From Phascolomyces articulosus (Eukaryota > Mucoromycota > Mucoromycetes > Mucorales > Lichtheimiaceae), in NCBI GenBank assembly GCA_025677815.1, contig JAIXMP010000021.1, positions 558,001 through 622,000 on the forward strand: DNA of 64,000 nucleotides. Direction: 5' to 3'. Position numbers and translations under genes: made by a program. Under the pieces are notes generated by a model, which saw nothing but the letters and a program-made list of their open reading frames with translations, ran no database searches and was not told the origin of the DNA. Positions 30,246 to 43,634 of the stretch are shown here, piece after piece. Numbering within the stretch: the stretch's first letter is position 1; every line of letters begins with the position of its first letter.

Positions 30246-33200
30246 GTTGTAAAAAAAGCTTAATCAAAAAAAAAAAGTGAACAAGATGAAGTAAAAGCTG
30301 ACCATGAACGCGACGTCTATATATTATGATGTAGCGGGCATCTGCGCGGCGCTTAAAACTTATCCAATAAGACCCGTTTCGCTAAAGCATGGAAGTGGAG
30401 TATTTCTTGTGTCGTCAATCCGCATAATCTCCAAGTTTGATCTGTTGGTAATCATTAACTATAGGATAATATTGTTTTAGGTAGGTCTAAAGAAATAAAG
30501 AAATACTCTATCACTACAAAGAAAATATATTGCTAATACGTATTCGTCAAGAATATGGATTGAGAAGGGCCAGTTATTAAGCAATTGCACAGTGACACCA
30601 AGGTACAGTGTTGTCCTCACAATAATGGGTCCCATTGTATTTTGTCTCATTACCAACGTCTGTGTAACTTCTTTGAAATTTTGTCGTTTACATAGAAAAA
30701 GTGACAAATCCAAACAAAACTTTTTTCAATGGATGTTATTATTGTAAGTTGTAAAGAGTAGCACAACAAGGTGCGCGGAACCATCATCATGTAAACATAA
30801 TAATTATTAATTACATCAGATTACATCATTTGCTTGATAAGGATATGCATATTGTCAAAAAAGTGCTATGCATCTAACAAAGTGTCACGCACCCAGTACC
30901 GTATAAATTGATTAAGTATACTTCTTTACACAATAATAATATTCATTGTTCAAAGGATAATTGTATAAAGTTTTTTGCCTGTTTATAAAATAATTACAAT
31001 TTATTATATTAAGCATTTATCATTAATAGAATGTGTATAATATAATAAAAACAGATACATGTTAACCTTTTGTATTATATAAAAAACAATCTGGTTACTG
31101 CAGCAGGTCATTACCAGTAAAAATATAATTTTTTGGTCAGCATCTTGAACAAGATATAATTATCCTTCAACTTCCTCAGCATCGTTTTGTTTATTTATAC
31201 GGATATCTCTTCTGATTAGTGTTGTCTATGGTGTTTTTATAAATATGTAGCATTATTTCTTCTTCACTTGTTGATTGCAAGTTGAATATTGTTCTTTCTT
31301 CCTATAACATTGAAATCAACTTCCAGGTGGTTTAAATTTTGTTTTATTTGCTCTCAATCAATACAAAGCTAATTTTTACAATTTCCATTGGGGTCTTTCA
31401 CAATTGTTCACTAGTTTAAATATTGGCAAGATAAGATTTTTGTGCACGAATACATGTCAAATCGAACTTTATTAAATCAAGTTCAAAACAATGAAATATA
31501 ATTAGTTGTATTTCTCGATTTCGTAATTATGTTTTTGGTTACTTTTTCTAGAAACTTGTTCGAAACATGATATCAATCATTTGAATAATTTTATGATTAG
31601 TCATTTAATTAACTTTTTACAGCTCTTTAATCTTGGACTATTAATATATTCTAAAGAACACCCAAAAAAGATCCTGATGAAAGGCTATCATCTTTATTAT
31701 AAAATTTAAAATATATATTTGAAAATATTATTATACATGATATATGAAAGTAAAAGCATTAACTTGAGAAAAATTACTACTGATTATAAAAAAAAAAGCA
31801 CTCGTTTTGACCCATTATCATGACGATCAAGTTGGATATCTTTTTAGTACCCAAGTATACATCATCTATGAGACATCCAATAAAATAATTTTATACATAA
31901 TTTATCAGTATAGCATTTGTCAAAGAGGATTCTATCGATATAGCACTGTTTACTCTGACTGAAAGGTCTATACTTCGCTAAAGCACAGTTTCAAGCAGTG
32001 TTGTTTTCTATATGTAATCTTATCCACAAAACTTTCAAAGCACAAAAAGCTCATTTGTATGGTAAGTACAACAATAATGCCACACTTTCTACCTTTGTTC
32101 ATACTTTATAACGTTGATTTCTCCATATTGATGAAATAAAAGAGCTTGTTTGTTAAATGTTTCCAAGCAACAATGAAAATGAGAAAAATAACCTACACAT
32201 CCTGGTTAAATTTCTACTTATGTAGCAAGTCATCCTCTACGTACGTATGCATGTATTTGCTATTAATAACTATTCATTGTTATGAATGCTACACATAAGA
32301 ATAAACAACGCCACAATATATTATCTGTGGGATTATCTTTTGTTCTCATTACATGATTTGTTGTAACGTGTATACTTTACGACATAGATAGGCGATTAAC
32401 AACAATCAAAATCTATTATTATAAATAACTATTACAACAATCTGAAGATTGCATATACTAAAATAAATCAAATGGTCCGTTCCCATCCACCTTTCCATAA
32501 AGTAGTGTCCGTGTGTTAGGTCGTACTACATTTTCATTCCAGATTTTCTTTTGAGAATTTATAAATATATATTTTATTTTATTCATGCTTCTACGTAACT
32601 ATACTAATATAATCTTGTAAAGTTACACCTTGTTCTAGTCAAATGTATAATGATAAGTTTGTTCCTAGATAGTTTTATAATTTATAATCAATAAATTAAG
32701 GAATGTTATTGTCTTTATTATTATTACCATCCATTATTGTATTATAAATATAATTATACATAATGAGGCTAGTACACCAAGTATGAAATGAAATAAAAGT
32801 AACAAAATGAATTGGGTTGGATTTTTGTGTTCAAGTGATGATACAGAAAAGTGAAGAAAAGCACGGTCATTTTACCCCTTTACGGTATCATCCATTATTA
32901 TCGTTGTTACAAATACGGATCTCCTTCCTTCTTGATCCTATACTTAGTTGAGAGAGTAGGAATAAGAAGAAGAAGGGGACACGAGTCATTCTCCTGTAAT
33001 CTCCTTTTTTTTCATCTTCATTCTTCGTTGTTGTTGTTTATATGCAACGATGATTTTTGATCTATTCGATCTTCTTTTTATAAAAACAAAGTATCATCCT
33101 ACATACATTACTACATACATATCTTATTAACATAGTACATTGCATATCAATGAAAATATAAGAATAAACCAATAGGATGATTGTTTGTGAAAGGAAAAGG

Positions 33201-34792
33201 AGAAAGAGGAGATAGAGCTTATAACTGAATATAAATAAAAAAAACGCGCCAAAAAGGAGGAGTATTAAACAAGGCGATCTCTCTTTATCGTAAAATGGTA
33301 ACACAAAAAAAGATGATCATTCATTTTTTTAGAGTAACCCAAAATGCACCTTTTCTTTTCTTATATGCAAAGAATGATAATCTACTATTTTATCATCACA
33401 AACTATTTTACTATATGATTACGAAGAAGAGTCTAATTAGTTATCCAAAAGTATATCTTTGATTCTGTAAAGTAAAAAAAAAAGAGAGTAAAGAAGAAAT
33501 AAGGTTTGGTAACCCTCCTTTTGGGAATATAATATGTATGACATGGCGCCAATGATATGTGACTCAGACCGCGTTTAATGACCGTGTGCATCCTTATATA
33601 ACCCATTATAATGTGATACCACACTTATTTATGTGCATATCTTCATAACAACAAGAAGAAGAAGAATATGTTGAAAGAGTGGATTCAATGGCATTATGAC
33701 TTGTAGATATAGAGTAACAGCAATTGGGAAGAAAATGTGACGACGATAGAATGATAGGAGGAAAGACTTGTTCCTGCTTCTTCATGGTAACTTTCTAAGT
33801 TTATCCATGACAAAAAGGAGCAGAAAAATGCAATAGTAAATAGATGAGAAGAAAACGATCTTTTATAGGTATATAAAAAGAAAGGAGAAGCATATATCAT
33901 TTACGTTGACCCTTATAACCTCTTTACCAGGCAAATAATAAAAAATGCCACGTTTATTTAAACACTTTGTAAGAAGAAGAAAAAAAAGGCCATGGGGCTA
34001 GTGAATCTTATGTTTCTTATTATTATTTATTATGACAGCACGCTAAACTAATAAAATACCACTCTTAATAGAATAAGGGTTGGGTGACCATAAAATCATG
34101 GCATAACAATCATTGAATGATTCAACTCGTGATGTGTCCATCCGTCGATTTGTTTCTTGTTTACAACAAGAATGACTGCCCACTTTCCTTTTCTGGCCCT
34201 GGCCCGCGCCCAACGGGGATGGCTGTTATTATTTTATAATATACATATATGCTCCCCTTTGTTGTTTGGGTATGATTTAACAAGACAGTAAGCAGTTTTT
34301 TTTATATTTGTTTGTTGTTGCTGTTGTTGTTTTATTTAAATATATCTTCTGCCTATAAAGAGTTGTAGTATGATGCATCATAGAAAGAGTGAGTGAAAAA
34401 GTAATAATTTATGTTATAATGGTGGGATAACCTGTTATTAAATATCATAATAAACCGAAATCAAAGCAGAAAAATAATCATGAGCAGACACAACATAAAA
34501 TTCTTTTTGCTTTGTTACTTGGCAAAGTGAAAAAAAAACCCGCATGACCTTTTGGTAGATTTAACCCCGTGATGTGTTTCTCTCTTTCTCTTTAAAAGAA
34601 AAAAGGCGAAAGTTTATAACATAATTTTCATTCTCCGGTCTTTTCATCGCTTTTATCTTTTTTCATTTTATTCATTTTGCTCACTTTGTTCCTTTTTCTT
34701 TTTCACACACGTAATAACACCAAAACAACAGCACACACATAATACAGCCACTTTTTACCTGCTTTTCTTCACAAACTTAGTAATATAAGTCT
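30246..34792. other. 4.5 kb gene-free region between divergent GDI1 and eIF4E-like genes
   Basis: Very AT-rich, with stop codons dense in all frames over 30.8-32.8 kb. No frame has plausible composition and I see no tRNA-type B box. The left end (30246-30400) is the GDI1 promoter and has a relatively GC-rich patch (about 30325-30375). The right end (34550-34790) is pyrimidine-rich and ends in an A-rich leader before the eIF4E-like ATG, so it is that gene's promoter. The middle may hold unrecognised decayed repeats. Confidence 0.5.
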
Positions 34793-37543
34793 ATGATGAC
34801 GAGCTATTATCACCAAAGAAGTTATCATACTTCATCATCAAAACCTTTTTATAAACGACATTTCACATCCTCTACCACGTCGTCGTCATCCTCCTCCTCT
34901 TCTTCTTCATCCTCTGGAACAAATCATAATCATACTCATATCCCTCCACGTTTTCAACAACAGCAACAACAACAACAACAGCAACGCCCATATCATCACC
35001 GACATCAATCATCCTCTTATAATCATCATCATCACAATAATAATAGCCATCATCATCAAAAACCACCACGAGGTCGTTATTATCCACCTTGTAGTAACAC
35101 GACAGATATTGACGATCTTATTTATGGTCCAGCCATGACGATGGCCATGAGTGAACGTAGTATTTTTTATACCGCCTTTGATGATGATCATACCACATTG
35201 ATCCATATACCTACACCCTCTAAAAAATTGACTTCTTTTTACTCTCATCATCGTTCTCGTCGACGTTCTTCTTCATCCTCCATCACCATGTTTTATGCTA
35301 ATCTCTATGATCCGCTTGAAACTACGACCAAAGAACCTTTACAGCCCAACGACGATCCCATGACTACATCCGTCAATCATAATAATCACAACCATCATGA
35401 TGATGAAAGTAATAGTAGTAGCAGTAGTAGAAGTAGTGCAAGTAGTTCATCCACTTTATCCACTACCAAAACCAACCCTCTTCATCAAAACACTTCTTTA
35501 CAAAGGTAAAATTAATTTCAATCAAAAAAAAAAAAAACTTTTTTTGGGGGGAACGGAGGTGAAGGAGAGGGAGAGAGGGGGGAGCAAAGAAGAGAGAGAG
35601 AGATTCCAACAAATAGTGTTCTGATTTCAACTAACAGGTCTGTTTTCTTCTTTTTTTATATAGACCTAATACAGCAGCAACAACAACTACTACTACTGCC
35701 TCTACCACAGCGATGACGACGACTACAACAACACCTTCGCCTAATACTAAACCAGTGATTCCAACAGATCATCATCGTTTAGATTATTACCATCCTGAAT
35801 CTAATTTTCAACAACACCAACATCATCAACATATTCTTCATCAACCGCCACTACCACAGTTACCTCCACAACAACATCCCTATCCTTGTTATTATCCTTT
35901 ACCACAGTACGCGTATTATCATCATCCTCCGCCACAACATCCTCATCACCCACATTATACGCATCATTATCAAATGACACCACCTGTGATGACGACAAGT
36001 CCAACTGCTTCAAGTTCTTCTTCTACCTCTATGAATGAACTTGCAACAACATCAACAACGACTATGACTGCTTCAACTATGACCAACACAGACCATCCCT
36101 ATGCAAACAACACCGGTCGCACAGACCCAGAAGAGTTACTCGCGGATGACCTGCACCGTCGCGCATCGACAATCTCCGACGCCGTTACCACAGCCTCTTC
36201 CGCAGAAATCTGTCGACGTTTTAGTAGTGGCAGTACTAGTAGTACGGCTGCTTCAAGTATGGTGACTTTACCTAGTGTAGAGGAAAAACCATCTTTTACT
36301 GTTGTTGGTAAGTAACATATATATAAAGAAAGAGAGGAATCTGTATGTATATAGATCATGCAGTGTGTTTGTATATATATACAAATATATATATATATGT
36401 ATGAGTATTAATAATAATTCTGCTTGCCCCCAAACTTGCAGCATCCGTCATCAACAATCCCTTAGTAACAACGCCGCCTCCTCCTGCTCCTCTTCCGCAG
36501 TCAGAAGAAGAGGAGAGTAAACAATCTGTTTCTTCCTCCGCGTCGTCTTATTCTCCATCACCTGATCTTGTGAGTGACGATGCTGATAAATTGTCTATAC
36601 CATTGCCTTCTTCTCCTTTGAACGATCAACAAAAACCAACGACTGTAGTGTCCATTTTATCCTCCTCCTCTTTATCCATTGTAGAAGAAGAAGAGCCTAT
36701 TGTTGAAGTCAAATCATCCACATCATCTACTACTACTATATCCACTAACGATAACGATAACAACAAAGATGACGATGCGCAAATGATAATAGTAGAAAAA
36801 GTAGAACAAAACAATGACAAGAAAGAAGATGATGAATTACCAGTATGGGCGGACCCTGACCGTGTACGCGAAAATCCCACTCGATACCAATTTGTCAAAG
36901 AATACATGGACAAACATAGTATCCCCAAAACATCGGCCATGCCACTTTCAGACACGTACACATTCTATTTTAGTGAAACGTCCGCCACCAAACACCAAAA
37001 GACACCCACTGCCAATTACATGTCGACGGTAAAACCCATTTTTCACTGTCAAACTGTATGGGACTTTTCTTCACGATGGAGGTATTATAAGCAACACATG
37101 GGAGGTCGACCTTCTTTTATGAAGAACCATCAAACGTTGTATTGTTTTGTCAAGGGCGTGGCACCCATGTGGGAAGACAATACAAATAAAAATGGTGGAC
37201 GATTGACATTATGTCCAAACAAGTCGGATATAGACGATTTATTTGATTTGGTCCTTGCTTCCTTTGTCGGTGGTGTACTTTCGGAATTTGGTATGGTCGG
37301 TTTGGTCTTGTCAAAACGTTTGCGTGGTGATCGTATTGAATTATGGTTGGATGGGTCTGCGTCAGTGGAGACCATACCTCCTCTTCAGTAAGTATCTTTG
37401 TTCTTTGTTCAAGTGTTTATTTGTATATTCATGATGGATTGTTTTTTTTTCTTTTTTCTAGGGCGAAATTGTGTCAATATTTACAAGAACCGCTCTGCAC
37501 TTTAGTAAACACATCGCGTTACAAAAAACACTTTGACAAATAA
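34793..37543 (+). CDS. Class II eIF4E (4EHP-like) with a ~580-residue disordered N-terminal extension
   Basis: Exons 34793-35505, 35664-36307, 36442-37387, 37462-37543; 794 residues. eIF4E proteins bind the mRNA cap. Class II members (4EHP) usually repress translation because they do not recruit eIF4G well. The core starts near LPVWADPDRVRENP (about residue 585) and continues through MPLSDTYTFYFS, WDFSSRWRYYKQHMGG, CFVKGVAPMWEDNTNKNGG and DRIELWLDG. The second cap-stacking Trp is kept (Trp696 in MWEDN). The position of the first is Tyr645 (ANYMS), and the Trp43-equivalent is aromatic non-Trp (YTFYF); both are the class II signature. The N-terminal two thirds are His/Gln/Ser/Thr/Asn/Pro-rich with no fold visible. 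Exons 1 and 2 encode almost only this extension. Alternatively a shorter isoform could start within exon 3. Confidence 0.9.
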
Positions 37544-38881
37544 AATAGTAAATAGCTTTCTCTCTTTCCTTTCTTTCTTTTATACGTAACACTTCTCCTC
37601 TGCAAAAAAAATAATAATATTTGCCCTGTAAACAAACTGTGTACAAAAAAATCAATTCTTTTTTTTTCTTTCTTTCTTTTATTTTTTTTCTTACAAGTTT
37701 CTTTCCCCTCCTCCCCTTCGTAAATATATTTGTTCCTCCTTCTTTCAAATCAGATTACTTTTTTCTTATGTTGTTGTTGTGGGCTTGGTGTGAATCGAAT
37801 GAATTATTAGGTGGTGAATGTAATACTATATATTGCATGTATTACATTGGTTGTTATTGTGTTGGATTACACAAAGAAAGAGAATGTTTAAAAGGAAGGA
37901 CAAACAACCTTAAAAAAACTAAATGTGAAAGAACAAACGAGGACGCGTGAATGATAATCCGTTTTTTAATAACATCTTCCATCTTATATAGTAACTCATA
38001 TAACGCGTGTGTTTCTTTTGCGCGTTGTAAAAAAAAACCTGAGATGAAGCAAAATCATTTTGTACATATGACTCCTTCCAACCCCACAAATCCAATCATG
38101 GTAAGAGTGGACCTGTCAAGAATAACAGTGAGGGGGACCATCATGACAAAAGGATCATCATTCATCAGTTTATTTAATTATTAAATATTTTACCACCTCA
38201 TCTATGCATGTTCTCGAATTCTACTGCAAGCATGACCCTACATGTTTATACTATGTAATGTATGAATTTTGCTCATGTATATATTTGTATCTTTTCTCTT
38301 TATATATCTATATGCATAATGAGATCACAAGGATGAAACCCAAAAAAATATAAGGTGATGAACATGAACCAACCATATGAGAAAGTCGTGCCACAATCAA
38401 CAGCAGCAACATCTTGATCTGTGGATATTACTCACTCCTCCAATCATATTTTACAGTCATGTTGAAACCAGGAATTTGCATTTTTTAAGTTCATGAGAAA
38501 TTCTCTGCTCCATGAGTTGGGGGTATCTGGACCTCCCGTAGCACTTTTTTGACTCACATTTTCCTATCAGTGGTAGTGGTATGTTGCTAATGCATATTCA
38601 TATCGTGGAAAAAAAAAGATGGTGATATATTTTTTTTTAAAAAAAGAGTAATGTGAATGGTCTATACTATAACTATGAAAAAAAAAGAAGTATAGATAGA
38701 TAGATTGAGAGTAGAGAGAGAATAGGGAGATTTATGTACAGCAAATTCATTTGTGTGTGTTTTTTTTGTTCATGTTTTTTTTTATCATTTCTTATAAATT
38801 TGAGTAGTGTACATTTCAATTGAACAAAAATAAAATAAAAAAATATTTAATAAAAAAAAAAAGACCAAGATACTTTTATCT
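37544..38881. other. Convergent 3' flanks, eIF4E-like and RRM-protein genes
   Basis: 1.3 kb between two facing stop codons. It starts with a pyrimidine-rich tract (37560-37740) and contains runs of TATATA and A homopolymers. Open frames here are short and Phe/Lys-biased; none looks coding. Confidence 0.5.
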
Positions 38882-40708
38882 TTACTTCTTTTCAGTAGTA
38901 GAAGGAGCCTTAGGAGCAGCTTCCTTCTTCTCAGCTGCCTTGGGAGCAGCAGCAGCAGTAGCAGGCTTCTTTTCAGTAGCCTTGGGGACAGCAGTAGCAG
39001 CTTCCTTCTTTGGTTCTTCCTTCTTTTCAGCAGGCTTAGCCTCTTCCTTCTTGGCTTCCTCCTTCTTGGGTGCTGCTGCTGCTTCCTTCTTTTCAGCAGG
39101 CTTGTCGTCCTTCTTTTCAGCAGGTTTGACGTCCTTCTTTTCAGTAGGCTTGACTTCGTCCTTCTTTTCAGTACCCTTGGCTTCTTCCTTCTTGGGAGTT
39201 TCTGAAGTAGTAGCAGTAGCAGCAGAAGTTTCCTTGGTTTCACCTTCAGTTTCTTGTTCCTTGGGACGTTCAGACATGGCCACCTTCAAATAAATAGCAC
39301 GACCTTCCAATACCACGTCCTTGACATTATCCAAGACACGCGTTTGTTCTTCTTCAGATTCAAGATCAACGAAACCGTAACCCTTGGAACGACCACTAAT
39401 ATTAATGGATACGCCATTAGGTTAATATCTTGTCATTTATTTTTTATAGACACATCACATAGCTTCCACGGAACACTTGCTTCCCAACAACAGCAACCTG
39501 CTCTGTCTTCTCTTCCTTTCTTTGTTACTTACTTCTTCATTCGAGCCACTTGAGCTGACTTGACCTTATATTCCTTGAACACAGCGGAAAGGTTTTCATC
39601 AGTGGTTGCATAAGGAAGGTTAGCAACAAACACGGTTGTTTTTGAAGGTTCAGTAGGTGGGCGTTCAGCTCTGGGAGCAGGAGCCTTACGGCGACGGACA
39701 CGACGAGCCTTCTTCTTGGGCTTTTCGTCTTGCTTTGTCTCTTCATTATTCTTGACATCAACCGACTTATCAGTCTCGTCTTCAGTACCAGCAGTGGACT
39801 TCTTTGCTGCGCGAGGCTTGCGAGCTGTACGACGACGCTATAGAGATGGAAGGGAAGGAGAGAAAAAATGATTAAGGAGAGAATGAGAATGTGTGGGTGT
39901 GTGTTTTACGTTGTGGGGAGAGTCATTTGTTTCATCTTTTTGGTGAACGAATTGAAAAAAAAAAAAAGAAAACTTACAGGTTTACGAGCACGAGGTTTCT
40001 TTTCCCCTTCATCCTCAGATGAAGTGGATGCTTGTTCTTGCTTCTTCTCGACATGGGCCTTGGGCTTGGCGACTTCAACATTCACCTCACGGCCCTCGAG
40101 TTCCTTCTTGTTCAGCTCCTTTCTTGCCTTTTCAGCCTCGGCAGCACTTTCAAAGGCGACAAAGCCATAACCGAGCGAACGGCGGCCATGTTTGATAATG
40201 GTAGCTTCCGTACTGTTGTCCATTTATTATTATACATGTTAGTTATAAAGTGTTCTATTGTCTTCCTCTCCTTCATAATTCCCTTTCTGGTGTGTTTGTA
40301 TTCCCTCACCTCTTCGTCTATGACGAGTATGCTATATACACCTCATAGGCCCATACATTCCCTTCCTCTCTCTCACTCTCTCTGCATATATAACGCAACT
40401 TACACTTTGCCGGCACTTTCAAAAAACTTGGTCAGAGCTTCTTGGCTGGTCTTGAACGGCAAGTTTCCGACAAAAACCTATAAAGATGAAAACGCCCATC
40501 CACGAAAAACAAATAAATGAATAAAAAACATGCCACACATGGAATGATGGAATGAAAAGAGGAAGTAAATTTTTACCTTGTTATCTTCAACCAACTCTGC
40601 TGTTGTTGTCTCAGTAGCTACACCATTAGTGGTGGGCTTATTCTTCTCAGAAGTGGTTGTGGCAGCTTCAACGGTGGGCTGCTGCTTTTGTTCAGTCTTT
40701 GTGGACAT
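38882..40708 (-). CDS. Two-RRM RNA-binding protein with Lys/Glu/Ala repeat tail
   Basis: Exons on the minus strand: 40708-40577, 40477-40404, 40212-39978, 39837-39533, 39395-38882; 419 residues. RRM1 (about 45-120) shows RNP2 VFVGNL and RNP1 LGYGFVAF. RRM2 (about 215-300) shows VFVANL and KGYGFVDL. Between them is a basic linker with RRRTARKPRAAKK and KKKARRVRRRKAPAPR, likely nuclear localisation or extra RNA contacts. The last ~120 residues are an imperfect repeat of the type PAEKKD/PTEKKD/APKKEEA, highly charged and probably helical or disordered. The layout resembles fungal RNP24/Sbp1-like proteins, but I cannot name an ortholog. Even, T/C-ended codon choice with frequent GCC/AAG suggests strong expression. 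Confidence 0.9.
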
Positions 40709-43634
40709 GACGAACAGTAAATGGTTCAATGGAAATGAATAACTTAAATAAAACGGAAAAAAAGGGTTGGGAAACTCTTTTGTCGAGAGCAAAAAAAGTT
40801 AGTTTTTTTTTTGAACGAAGTAGAAAAAAAAAAAAAAGAAAAAAAAGAGACGCGATGAAAATGTCACAGAAGAAAAAAAGGATGTAAAAAACGACAGGAA
40901 AACAACTCACTTACTTTATGAATAACCCGAGCTGGCTCAAAACCAAAAGTAGTGTCTCTTTTTTGGGGGTTTTTTTTATGGAATAATGGGACTTGAGAAA
41001 GACGCGTATACCTTTTTTCTTCTCATAACCATTTTATATACACAATCACTGTGATTTATGGCCGGACCCCCAGTTCCAAATTTGATTGGTGGAAATGCCC
41101 ATCGGTTGTAACAGCACAACAGGTTGGTATGATGTGTTACCATGAGGATATTTTATTCTCTCTTTTTTTTGCTGCGCACAGTGGTAAAGGAAGAACTAAA
41201 AACAAGATCCTTTTATCTAATTAGATTTATGACCATTGGAAAACACAAAACAAGATACAGTCCCATTTCAATTGGAATCCATTGATGAATAAATCACACT
41301 GTGCGATTGTTTTATAATGAAGAAATAACATAGAACATGAAAGAAATTATCATTAAACTCTATTTTTGGAAACACACATGCTTCATTATGATACGTTGTA
41401 GTTGAGTTTTAAGTTTTCTCGGAAGACTCGTGCCGGGCATATCTTTTCCATTCATGCTGTTAAACGTAATAGTAACTAAGAACTCGTACTTTTAAAAACT
41501 TACCCATGCTGATTTTGATTTATGCAAAACAACAAGCATCATTTTTCATTATGAACTAGTTTTTCCATTCATTATGAATTGTACTAGAAGAAGAACAATT
41601 TATTCTTCAAAAATAATAATAATAAAAAAGAGAGCCGTCTTTATTTTTTTAAGGTTTGGGATAGGAAAGTTTGTAGTCTGCAGTGATCTTGGCATTTAAA
41701 AACACATAGCAAGTGAAACACTCAAAACGGAGTTGAGCTGTCGGGTATATGGAAAAAATTCTACGCGACATTTTTTTTGGGCTCATCAATGCAAAGTTTA
41801 TTAGCCAACTAGCTCATAAATCCACTTACTGCGTGATTTAGCGCAGTAAAATAAATCTCGAATCTTCTTTTATGATACATTATGATTCATTTGTTTCAAT
41901 TGCTAACTAATAAGAAGAATGGGTTACCTAGATTTGCAGTATTATAAATAATTGTGTCATCCTAGTAACCATATTGATATTTTATTTTCTTCCTTTCCAA
42001 TCTATATTTGGTGCTTGTTCCTATATTAATTTTTTTTCGTTGGTCCACTGTGGGAGTATCAATATATTTTTATAGAAAGCCCTTCCTCAGCCCATCCTGG
42101 TTTACTATATAAGCTAGATACTACGACGGATTATTTGGCTATAGAAAAAATGGCAGTGGAATAAAAATAATTTTTCCTTTTCAATAATAGCCATCATAGG
42201 AGAGGAGAAAGTTCTTGTATATCAACATAGGAATTATGATTCTCATCATTTTTTTTTTGTTACAAAAGTAGGTAATGAAAGGTATGATATTAGGATGAAA
42301 AACTTCATTTTCTTGTATATGAGGATGATTGAGGTAAAAAGAAGATAATGCGGTTATTCAGAATAATAAACATACGAGTAATAAAGATGATGGTAGTAAT
42401 TCAATATAATAGAATCGAGGTACTTTCATATTTATTGATGGTGAATATGTTATCCTTGGTATGTGCACGTTATATTAAAAAACTCTTTTTATTTTTTATC
42501 CCATACATCAAAATGGACTTGACAGATCTCTTTTTCGTTCATACTATTATTATTTTGTCCTCTTATCATGGATATACCTTATTTGGTATCTCCAATCACA
42601 CAGACACGAAAGGAATCTGAATTACATGGCAAACATGTCTAGAGGGACAACCCATTACCAAAAGTGAGACATTTAGACCTAAATCATGATTTTATACCGC
42701 TTCGATACTTTCCCATCATTGATAAACTCGAGCCTACTATCTGTTTCATCTAAGCATCATATTTTTATTGAACGAAAACTCAAGACATACCATAATTTTA
42801 TATTCTAAAAATGTGCCATTAATAAAGTTATATCCTTTTTGCGGAGAATACAAGAACTTTTACTTGAATAAGTAGCCAATAACTGCTATGACTTTCTTTC
42901 CTAACAAGAACAAGTATTTATCACCACACAAATAGAAAACATCGTCATGTGTGATAGGAAAGGGTTTATTTAAAAACCAAAATTAGAGAATTGCCTTGAG
43001 TTTCTTTCTCTGAATGTGACGTATATATTTAGTACACCTCTATTTTAAACAATCTGGTTTCTTTCAGTTGATTGTGTTATTTATAAGTAGATTTCCATTC
43101 TTTTCACATATCACACACTAAAGAAAATTTCATCCCATCGACAGTAATCAAATGTGGTAAGGAATACATAGTGGCTGCCGTAGAATAATCCAAAGAAAAG
43201 ATAACCAATTGAAAATAGGAGTGGCGTAAACTGATCAAAACATAATGTGGAGGAAAGGAAATACAATGCATTACTACACTCACTGTAAAAAAAATATTGT
43301 CCGGCATTTGTATGATTGTGGAATGAGCAGCAGCTTTTTTTTTTATAGAAACACCCAGATAATAAATCGGCGCTACGAAGAAATATGCCTTAGTGCAGAT
43401 CCTTGTTTATGACCAGGTGAAACTAAAATAGACTTGGTAACGGCAGTCAGGAACCACTTGTAACTTTTATTCCACGACAACGACATTGTCTACTTTTTTT
43501 TGACATTCACTCCATTAACTTTTTATTACTATTACATAATCATATAATTAACACGTACAGATACACATATCGGAGCTTTAATTAAATATAAAAAGACTCA
43601 TTTTTTTTCGCTCTCTCTTTTTTCTCTTGCTAAT
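40709..43634. other. Gene-poor region upstream of the RRM-protein gene
   Basis: The first ~350 nt (to about 41060) are the RRM-protein promoter, with homopolymer runs (T8, G5 T8). The rest is AT-rich with no frame of convincing composition. One 90-codon frame (42348-42620 +) has a hydrophobic, Ile-rich make-up typical of AT-rich noncoding DNA. Confidence 0.45.

Noticed and set aside
38785..39293. Long open frames on both strands opposite or overlapping the RRM-protein tail
   Set aside because: They come from the repetitive Lys/Glu codons of the real gene; the alternative products are Leu/Lys/Arg or Phe/Ala repeats with no junction support.
42348..42620. 90-codon plus-strand open frame
   Set aside because: Ile/Leu/Met-biased composition explained by AT-rich DNA; no motif, no neighbouring exon.
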